Source: Bacillus pseudomycoides DSM 12442 (GTDB taxonomy: Bacteria; Bacillota; Bacilli; Bacillales; Bacillaceae_G). Taken from it: a DNA stretch of 8,045 nt. The translations under genes were made by a program, and so were the position numbers. Positions within the stretch are counted from its first letter, which is position 1. Each line of letters opens with the position of its first letter. A model generated the notes under the pieces. It had not been told where the DNA came from, did no database searches, and saw only the letters and a list, made by a program, of their open reading frames with translations. The DNA is taken from assembly GCF_000161455.1 (NCBI RefSeq), contig NZ_CM000745.1, positions 2,336,414 to 2,344,458 of the forward strand. The letters are read 5' to 3'. Positions 1 through 4,735 of the stretch are shown in pieces.

Positions 1-34
1 CAACTGCCCGTAAAAGCCCGATTCGTTCAACTAA

Positions 35-83
35 TAATCAGTGGGGGATGAAGACAACCCCCACTGATTAAAGTTTCACTTTA
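35..83. repeat. Perfect extragenic hairpin with C/G-rich stem plus adjoining small hairpin
   Basis: Positions 35-47 (TAATCAGTGGGGG) pair perfectly with 58-70 across a 10-nt loop. Immediately after, TAAAGT (69-74) pairs with ACTTTA (78-83) around TTC. Neither strand shows a T-tract directly after the large stem, so a classical intrinsic terminator is not convincing. It reads more like a repeated extragenic palindrome. I recall similar G5/C5 hairpins scattered in B. cereus-group genomes, but copy number cannot be judged from one window. It could still act as the transcription end of a gene left of the window. Confidence 0.6.
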
Positions 84-90
84 TATTATC

Positions 91-118
91 TTGATAGTGA
101 TGGGGCGAGACTCCATTA
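91..118 (+). repeat. Copy A of a TTGATnnnGATGGGG repeat motif
   Basis: This 28-bp stretch matches the reverse complement of 4079-4106 at 21 of 28 positions (shared pattern TTGATnnnGATGGGG, then ACnCCATTA). A third, shorter match lies at 1719-1732. It sits just upstream of the regulator's promoter. It may be the end of a decayed insertion sequence or a dispersed extragenic repeat. No transposase gene is present. Confidence 0.45.
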
Positions 119-145
119 TGTTAAATCGATAATATAATGATACAA

Positions 146-173
146 TTGACAAAATACGCGATATTGTTATAAT
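146..173 (+). promoter_or_regulatory. Consensus sigma-A promoter of the RHH regulator
   Basis: TTGACA at 146-151 and TATAAT at 168-173 are both perfect consensus hexamers, with a 16-bp spacer. Transcription should start near 180, giving a leader of about 50 nt before the ATG at 233. So strong a basal promoter is commonly held down by a repressor, which fits the palindrome directly downstream. Confidence 0.85.
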
Positions 174-180
174 AGTACAC

Positions 181-196
181 TGTTATATAGGTAACA
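181..196. promoter_or_regulatory. Candidate operator palindrome at the transcription start
   Basis: TGTTATATAGGTAACA is an inverted repeat with TGTTA/TAACA arms around a 6-bp centre. It begins at the predicted +1 of the promoter. The half-site TGTTATA also occurs at 165-171, overlapping the -10 box, 16 bp upstream. Ribbon-helix-helix proteins typically bind short repeated half-sites and often autoregulate, so binding by the product of the next gene is a reasonable inference. Confidence 0.45.
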
Positions 197-232
197 AAAT
201 ATTGTTTTTTTTAGCGAGAAGGGTGTGTGATT

Positions 233-520
233 ATGAAACAACATAATGAAAAAATGAGTGGAAAAGATCAAAAAATTAAAGTTGAACGTGTACAAACTGG
301 CATTAGAATGGAAAAAAGAATGGTAAAAGTTTTGAAAGCGATGGCAGAGTATCATGATATTTCACTAGGCGTTCTTCTTGAAAGAATAGTTCTTCATGCT
401 TTTGAAAACAAACCTGTATTTAGCCAAGAGAGTCTTGAAAAGGTTAAAGCTATAAAAGAAGTTTATGATATGGATTATGGTTTAGAAATCAGCCGTAGGT
501 GGAATGATTCGGAAAATTAG
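233..520 (+). CDS. Small ribbon-helix-helix (CopG/Arc-type) DNA-binding protein
   Basis: This is a 95-aa protein. Residues 17-26 (VERVQTGIRM) look like the DNA-contacting beta strand. Residues 27-42 form the first helix, ISLG (43-46) the turn, and 47-59 (VLLERIVLHAFEN) the second helix, which is the ribbon-helix-helix pattern of dimeric repressors. The lysine-rich N-terminus and acidic C-terminal tail look disordered. I chose ATG 233 because GAGAAGGG (216-223) lies 9 nt upstream. GTG 227 is only 3 nt from that site. No toxin gene follows, so a toxin-antitoxin pair is not evident. The next gene, 92 bp downstream on the same strand, is a broken monooxygenase gene that may be co-transcribed because no clear promoter separates them. 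The role is probably transcriptional repression, including of itself. The target is unknown. Confidence 0.8.
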   Translation: MKQHNEKMSGKDQKIKVERVQTGIRMEKRMVKVLKAMAEYHDISLGVLLERIVLHAFENKPVFSQESLEKVKAIKEVYDMDYGLEISRRWNDSEN

Positions 521-612
521 AGTGATTATTTTTAAGTGCATTATCATCTAGATTTCTTGAAAACAATCCGTGAAATAAAGAAGCTAAATAAAATTATCAG
601 GAGCGATATGAA

Positions 613-1618
613 ATGAAATTTAGTACATTAACAATATTCGACAATTACCCCGATCAATTATCCCGAACTTCTAGACAATTCTATAATGAGGTATTGGAGC
701 AAGCCATTCGGGCTGAAGAAATGAATTTTGACGGAGTATGGTTTACAGAACATCATTTCTCAGATTTTGGTATTAATCCCTCTCCAGCAGTTCTGCTCGC
801 TGCGGTATCTCAAAGGAGCTGCGGTATCTCAAAGGACGAATAGAATTCGCCTTGGTGTGGGTGTTTCAGTACTTCCATTACACAACCCTATACGAGTTGC
901 TGAAGATTATGCGATGGTTGATCTTTTATCAAATGGAAGATTAGATTTGGGGTTAGGTAGTGGATATGCACAGAAGGAATTTGATGGTTATAATATTTCA
1001 TTGGAGGACAAAACTGAGCGTTTTAACGAATCTCTAGAAGTGTTACGTAAGGCGTGGTCAGGTAAGCCTTTTTCCCATCAAGGAAAGTTTTTTCAATACA
1101 ATGATCTTAAACTTAATGTCCAGCCAATACAAGCTCCGTTTCCACCTCACTGGATTGCAACCTCTAGTGAAAAAGGTGTTAGTCATGTTGCTAGTATGGG
1201 AAGCAATTTCATGGGCCTTGGGTTTAGTAAATCACGGGATGAATTAGCAAAGCTGATTGATACATACAAAAATATGTATCTGAAATCAGGATACGGTAAT
1301 CCAGAAGAGTTGGAAATCCCTGTTGCATTTCATGTTCATGTTGGTGAAACATATGTAGATGCTGAATCCAATGCAAAAGATCCTTATCAACTATTTATGA
1401 ATACTCCGCGTGGGACGAATATCTCATATGAAGACCTTAAACATAAATTCAATCCAGTAATAGGAAGTCCTGATGAAGTTATTAAACAAATTCAGTCCTA
1501 CAGGGAAATAGGTGTTACGAATTTTATGGCAGTAATGAATTTTGGTGGATTAGAACATCATAAAGTGCTTTCATCCTTAGACTTATTTGGCAAGTATGTA
1601 GTTCCAGTATGTAAGTGA
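613..1618 (+). pseudogene. Luciferase-like FMN-dependent monooxygenase, frameshifted by a 19-bp duplication
   Basis: The gene would encode a bacterial-luciferase-like (LLM class) flavin-dependent oxidoreductase, a TIM-barrel enzyme using reduced FMN on an unknown substrate. The N-terminal part (613 to about 817) has the family's GVWFTEHHF segment at residues 41-49 and reads into LLAAVSQR. The second part, in another frame, resumes with AVSQRTNRIRLGVGVSVLP, then NGRLDLGLGSGY, and ends at 1618. GCTGCGGTATCTCAAAGGA is present twice in a row (799-817 and 818-836). The extra 19 bp shift the frame and stop translation at TAG 841-843 after 76 aa. Removing one copy restores a single 328-aa ORF, normal for the family. 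Start ATG 613 has AGGAG at 599-603, 9 nt away. The rest of the frame is intact, so the break looks recent. The truncated product lacks most of the barrel and should be inactive. Confidence 0.9.
799..836 (+). repeat. Exact 19-bp tandem duplication
   Basis: Two identical adjacent copies of GCTGCGGTATCTCAAAGGA occupy 799-817 and 818-836. Because 19 is not a multiple of three, the duplication alone accounts for the frameshift in the monooxygenase gene. It could revert by slipped-strand deletion of one copy. Confidence 0.97.
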
Positions 1619-1718
1619 AAAATTGATAGGACCAATTACACTTCAAAAAAGATGGTTTTATTTACTCCGACTGGGAATTAATAGCTTAATAAGTGAATTT
1701 AGCATATAAATTTCATAT

Positions 1719-1732
1719 TTGATGGCGATGGG
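1719..1732 (+). repeat. Copy C (partial) of the TTGATnnnGATGGG motif
   Basis: TTGATGGCGATGGG matches 13 of 14 positions of the motif on the minus strand at 4093-4106. Both copies have AATTTC a few bases outside it, on the same side of the motif. The similarity stops after the G-run. It may be a remnant of the same repeat family. Confidence 0.4.
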
Positions 1733-1880
1733 ATTTTATTTATGCCTTTATCTATTTTATCAATGAACATTTTTGTACGAATGTTTATCGTATAAAAGAA
1801 AAAAATTAAATAATGAATAGTGAAAAAAGGCGGGATTTTTTCTTGTATTCTTATATTTTAGAAAATTCCAGCTCGAACTA

Positions 1881-1908
1881 TTGACTTTATAAATGTATTT
1901 TTTATACA
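1881..1908 (+). promoter_or_regulatory. Probable sigma-A promoter of helD
   Basis: TTGACT (1881-1886) and TATACA (1903-1908) are separated by 16 bp. The alternative -10 TACAAT (1905-1910) would give 18 bp. The start would lie near 1915-1918, leaving a leader of about 40 nt. The 12-bp perfect palindrome ATACAATTGTAT (1904-1915) overlaps the -10 and start region, so a repressor could act here. Confidence 0.6.
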
Positions 1909-1956
1909 ATTGTATCTCGACTGAAAAATTCGAACGGACAGGAGGGAATCAGCATT

Positions 1957-4053
1957 ATGAGTACTATATTTGAAGAAGAATTACAGCGGATGAAAAAAAC
2001 TTTATCTACAATGGATGAACAACTAGACAAATTGGAAAAAATTCCAGTTTACTATGGCGAGGATTTTAAAGAACAAATACTTGAAAGTATGAGGGAGTCA
2101 AATCGGCAAAACCTACGTATTGGTGTGCAAGAACCATACTTTGGGCGATTAGATTTTCAGGAGGATGGACAGCCAGAACCAAACCCGATTTATATTGGTA
2201 AAGTAGGTGTTTCTGATGAAGAAACGATGAAACCAATTGTTATTGACTGGCGCGCACCTGTTGCTAGTATGTTTTATTCATTTACTGGTGGTGAAGAACC
2301 GGCTTTTTATCATTCACCAGATGGCTTAGTAGAGGGCGATGTGTATTTAAAAAGGAACATTGCTATTCGCAAAAGAGAACTGGAACGTGTTGTTGATACA
2401 TATGTAAAAGGAAGTGAAGATGTATCTCTTGCAGATGATTTTCTTCTATATCGATTAGGTGAAAACAAGGATAATAAATTAAAAGATATCGTTTCGACGA
2501 TACAATCTGAACAAAATGACATTATTCGTGCAGAGAAAAACATGCCATTATTAATTCAAGGGGTTGCAGGAAGCGGAAAAACAACAATCGCTTTACATCG
2601 CCTTGCTTTTTTAATTTATGAATATCGCGAGCAGCTAGAGGCAGAGAGAATGATTGTATTTGCTCCAAACAGTTTGTTTTTAGATTATATTTCTAGTGTA
2701 CTTCCTGAACTTGGTGTAGGAAATATTAGGCAAACAACATTTCAAGATTGGGCGCTAAATACATTAGATGATGCGGTGAAATTGAAAGATACTGACGAAA
2801 AGTTGAAAGAAGCTTTTTCGATAAATCGCGATGATAAAAAGGTTATGCTCGGTAAATTAAAAGGAACGATGAAATTTAAGTCATTTATTGAAGAAAATAT
2901 TGTTCAATTTGAAAAGAATTTATTACCAACAAAAGATTTTGAGGCATGGGATAAAGCATCTATTACAGTAGAAGAAATTAGAAAATGGATGCAAGTGGAA
3001 TATAAGCACTATCCATTAAGGAAGCGTAGAGAAAGATTAGTCGGCCGAATAAAGCGCTGGATTGAGATTGAACTTAAAAAGTTTGAAGGAACAAATGAGA
3101 AAAAAGCATTAAAAAAAGAAGCTACAAAGAGATTAAATGCCTATATGAAATTTTGGCCTAAAATGAGCCCGGTATCATTTTATAGTTCGATGATGAAGCA
3201 AAAAGAAATATTGGAAGTTTTACCTGAAGAACTTGTTCAGGAAACAGAAAAAAATTGTCGTAAAAAAGAAGTGTATGTAGAAGATTTAGCACCTCTTATT
3301 CATATTCACCATCGATTAGCAGGTATCGAAATCGGGCAAAAATTCCACCATGTTGTTATAGATGAAGCACAAGATTTTTCACCATTCCAAATTTATATAT
3401 TAAAAGAAATTACAATGGGTAACTCGTTTACGATTTTAGGTGATTTATCGCAAGCAATATATGATTATCAAGGGATTGAAGACTGGAATGACTTTAAAGA
3501 AGTATTTCAAGAAACCGGTTATTATGAACTGACGAGGAGTTATCGTTCTACAAAAGAAATTATTGAATTTGCAAATGAAGTCATTAAAAATGCTGAAATT
3601 CCAGTAGGGCTCGCAACCCCTGTTTTCCGTAGTGGTGAGAAAGTAAAGGTTATTTCTACGGACAATCAATTTGCCGCAATTGTAAAGACTCTACAACATA
3701 TGCAGAGTGAAAATGTGAAGACGATTGCTGTTATAGGAAGAACAGATGATGAATGTCGTGATATATATGAAAAGTTAACAGCTACAGGAATCACTGCTAA
3801 CGTCATCGAAGCAAACCAAAGTAAATATGAGGGTGGTATTTCAGTTGTACCTGTGTATTTAGCAAAAGGGCTAGAATTTGATGCGGTACTTCTTATCGAT
3901 GTTGATGAAGTACATTATAAAGGTACAAAGCATGATGCGAAACTATTATACGTTGGCTGCACGAGATCTCTCCATGATTTACGGATTTTCTATTCTGGGG
4001 AAGCATCACCTTTAATTCAAGGAATACAAGAAGAGTTTTATGAAAGTAAATAA
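1957..4053 (+). CDS. helD: HelD-like RNA polymerase recycling motor (UvrD/Rep superfamily 1 ATPase)
   Basis: The 698-aa protein has the layout of HelD, which binds core RNA polymerase and uses ATP to release stalled or inactive complexes. Residues 1-60 are charged and helical, as in the HelD arm that enters the polymerase secondary channel. The helicase motifs are Walker A GVAGSGKTT (202-210), Walker B VVIDEAQD (466-473), motif III LGDLSQAIYDY (494-504), motif IV LTRSYRST (525-532), motif V YLAKGLEFD (634-642) and motif VI LLYVGCTRS (663-671). The helical insert between about 265 and 455 is the HelD-specific region. It is shorter than B. subtilis HelD (about 774 aa), so it may be a paralogue of the standard housekeeping copy. 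AGGAGGG (1940-1946) is 10 nt before ATG 1957. It has its own promoter and no co-directional partner. Some HelD proteins give rifamycin tolerance, but nothing here shows that. A generic UvrD-like DNA helicase is the alternative. Confidence 0.85.
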   Translation: MSTIFEEELQRMKKTLSTMDEQLDKLEKIPVYYGEDFKEQILESMRESNRQNLRIGVQEPYFGRLDFQEDGQPEPNPIYIGKVGVSDEETMKPIVIDWRAPVASMFYSFTGGEEPAFYHSPDGLVEGDVYLKRNIAIRKRELERVVDTYVKGSEDVSLADDFLLYRLGENKDNKLKDIVSTIQSEQNDIIRAEKNMPLLIQGVAGSGKTTIALHRLAFLIYEYREQLEAERMIVFAPNSLFLDYISSVLPELGVGNIRQTTFQDWALNTLDDAVKLKDTDEKLKEAFSINRDDKKVMLGKLKGTMKFKSFIEENIVQFEKNLLPTKDFEAWDKASITVEEIRKWMQVEYKHYPLRKRRERLVGRIKRWIEIELKKFEGTNEKKALKKEATKRLNAYMKFWPKMSPVSFYSSMMKQKEILEVLPEELVQETEKNCRKKEVYVEDLAPLIHIHHRLAGIEIGQKFHHVVIDEAQDFSPFQIYILKEITMGNSFTILGDLSQAIYDYQGIEDWNDFKEVFQETGYYELTRSYRSTKEIIEFANEVIKNAEIPVGLATPVFRSGEKVKVISTDNQFAAIVKTLQHMQSENVKTIAVIGRTDDECRDIYEKLTATGITANVIEANQSKYEGGISVVPVYLAKGLEFDAVLLIDVDEVHYKGTKHDAKLLYVGCTRSLHDLRIFYSGEASPLIQGIQEEFYESK

Positions 4054-4078
4054 TAGATGTTTCAAGAGGATTTTCAAG

Positions 4079-4106
4079 TAATGGGGTAGCACCCCATCGT
4101 CATCAA
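4079..4106 (-). repeat. Copy B of the TTGATnnnGATGGGG motif, with ATGGGGT/ACCCCAT hairpin
   Basis: On the minus strand this 28-bp stretch matches 91-118 at 21 of 28 positions, in inverted orientation. It contains the perfect hairpin ATGGGGT-AGC-ACCCCAT (4081-4097). It lies 26 bp after the helD stop codon, but no T-tract follows the hairpin, so efficient termination is doubtful. Confidence 0.5.
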
Positions 4107-4237
4107 CCTAACGAAATTAAATACCCCCAAAACGAAAATTTTCTTTCTCTACAGTTAGTTCTTTTGAGAATGCAGCGTATTTTTTAGTTTTAGAGAATAA
4201 TGAATTTCTTAACTTAACGGCTATGAGTGCTATCTCC
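4083..4237. mobile_element. Candidate 155-bp non-coding MITE-like element
   Basis: The left end (4083-4117) and the reverse complement of the right end (4203-4237) align over about 35 bp with small gaps. Shared blocks are TAGCAC, then CAT, then TAA and AAATT. The 85-bp interior is AT-rich and has no ORF. Diverged terminal inverted repeats around a short non-coding core are what a miniature inverted-repeat element or internally deleted insertion sequence looks like. The ends loosely resemble IS231-type termini (CATCAACTTAAG), from memory. I could not identify a clear target-site duplication, so identity is tentative. Confidence 0.4.
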
Positions 4238-4361
4238 TATAGTGAATATTTTTTTAAGCGGTTCAGGAACAAACATAGGCTGTGGAGAAGAATTTCTCCA
4301 CAGCCTAAACTTCTTAATAGGAGCAGTTTTTAGTATGTCTTGAGTAAAAACTTTGATCTCT
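4238..4361. other. Non-coding remainder of the helD to small-ORF gap
   Basis: Together with the candidate element at 4083-4237 this makes a gap of about 308 bp after helD. Apart from the perfect hairpin at 4277-4306, I see nothing recognisable. A minus-strand reading frame crosses it (4411 to 4214) but shows no family features and runs through the hairpin. Confidence 0.4.
4277..4306. terminator. Perfect 13-bp hairpin, possible transcription end
   Basis: AGGCTGTGGAGAA (4277-4289) pairs perfectly with 4294-4306 around the loop GAAT. It lies between the helD end and the 3' end of the minus-strand small ORF, where a shared terminator would be expected. No U-tract follows on either strand, so it may be a decayed terminator or a structural repeat. 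Confidence 0.4.
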
Positions 4362-4532
4362 TTATGTATAAACTCTGATGAAATACGATTCCTGATTTGT
4401 TTCCTCCACAATCCATTCTGCCATCATATAAAGTAAAAAAGAGATAAGAACACTGTATGAAGTATAATTTCTCTCCTCGAATATATATTCTTGGCCCACG
4501 TAACCGGCTACTAAAAGAATTACCTTCTTCAA
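4362..4532 (-). CDS. Doubtful small membrane protein, TTG start
   Basis: I do not recognise this 56-aa product. It begins MKKVILLVAGYVG and has a second hydrophobic stretch, YSVLISFLLYMMAEWIV, long enough for one membrane span. I prefer TTG 4532 because AAAGGA (4544-4539) lies 6 nt before it. The in-frame ATG at 4556 has no ribosome site and would lie upstream of the predicted transcript start. TATAAT on the minus strand at 4564-4559 is a plausible -10 box, but the -35 is weak. It is divergent from the protease gene and shares the PlcR-box intergenic region. It may be non-coding, or the surviving start of a longer frameshifted gene. Confidence 0.3.
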   Translation of the reverse strand: MKKVILLVAGYVGQEYIFEERNYTSYSVLISFLLYMMAEWIVEETNQESYFIRVYT

Positions 4533-4620
4533 CCGTTTTCCTTTAAAATATCCCATTCATTATAAACATTAATTTTTTCTAGAATAATTGAATTTAAATA
4601 ACGGATTATCGACATTAAAT

Positions 4621-4636
4621 TATGTAATTTTGCATA
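4621..4636. promoter_or_regulatory. PlcR box upstream of the M4 protease gene
   Basis: TATGTAATTTTGCATA fits the published PlcR consensus TATGnAnnnnTnCATA at every defined position. PlcR, bound by the PapR peptide, activates secreted virulence and degradation genes in the B. cereus group at the onset of stationary phase. The box ends 49 bp before the protease -10 element. A second arm, TTACATA (4640-4646), pairs with TATGTAA (4621-4627), making a nested palindrome. Confidence 0.9.
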
Positions 4637-4685
4637 ATGTTACATAAATTCGGCATTTTCTCTTTTTTTTGACAAGAATAGACAG

Positions 4686-4691
4686 TATACT
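4686..4691 (+). promoter_or_regulatory. -10 element of the M4 protease promoter
   Basis: TATACT is a good sigma-A -10 box, with a start near 4698 and a leader of about 38 nt. The T-run at the expected -35 position is poor. TTGACA at 4669-4674 is only 11 bp away, too close to serve as -35. A weak -35 below a PlcR box fits an activator-dependent promoter. Confidence 0.6.
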
Positions 4692-4723
4692 TTTTACAAG
4701 TTTAATATTTCAGAAAATTATAC

Positions 4724-4730
4724 GAGGTGA
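4724..4730 (+). promoter_or_regulatory. Ribosome binding site deciding the protease start
   Basis: GAGGTGA ends 5 nt before ATG 4736. The alternative GTG at 4727 falls inside this site, which rules it out as the start. Confidence 0.8.
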
Positions 4731-4735
4731 AAAAC

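Larger units (their letters stand above)
1619..1956. other. 338-bp gene-free region before helD
   Basis: No convincing coding sequence was seen on either strand. The region contains a repeat motif (1719-1732), two weak overlapping inverted repeats at 1766-1792 (AACATT/AATGTT and TACGA/TCGTA), and a weak AT-only stem GAAAAAA/TTTTTTC at 1822-1842. The helD promoter is at its right end. No good intrinsic terminator for the upstream unit was found. Confidence 0.5.

Noticed and set aside
227..232. GTG start for the RHH protein
   Set aside because: The ribosome site ends only 3 nt upstream. ATG 233 has proper 9-nt spacing.
799..843. Programmed ribosomal frameshift in the monooxygenase gene
   Set aside because: There is no slippery heptamer or stimulatory structure. 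The exact 19-bp duplication fully explains the shift.
233..1618. Toxin-antitoxin pair with the RHH protein as antitoxin
   Set aside because: No small toxin-like gene adjoins it. The next gene is a broken flavin monooxygenase.
1765..1787. LexA/SOS-box-like sequence upstream of helD
   Set aside because: The consensus needs GAAC-N4-GTTC. Here the GAAC has no GTTC at the required spacing, and the dyads are weak in AT-rich DNA.
4214..4411. Minus-strand 65-codon reading frame
   Set aside because: It runs straight through the perfect hairpin at 4277-4306 and into the candidate element end, lacks a ribosome site, and shows no family features.
4669..4674. TTGACA as -35 of the protease promoter
   Set aside because: Only 11 bp separate it from TATACT, too short for sigma-A, and no other -10 lies at a usable distance.
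4727..4735. GTG start for the M4 protease
   Set aside because: It lies inside the GAGGTGA ribosome site. ATG 4736 gives a normal signal peptide.
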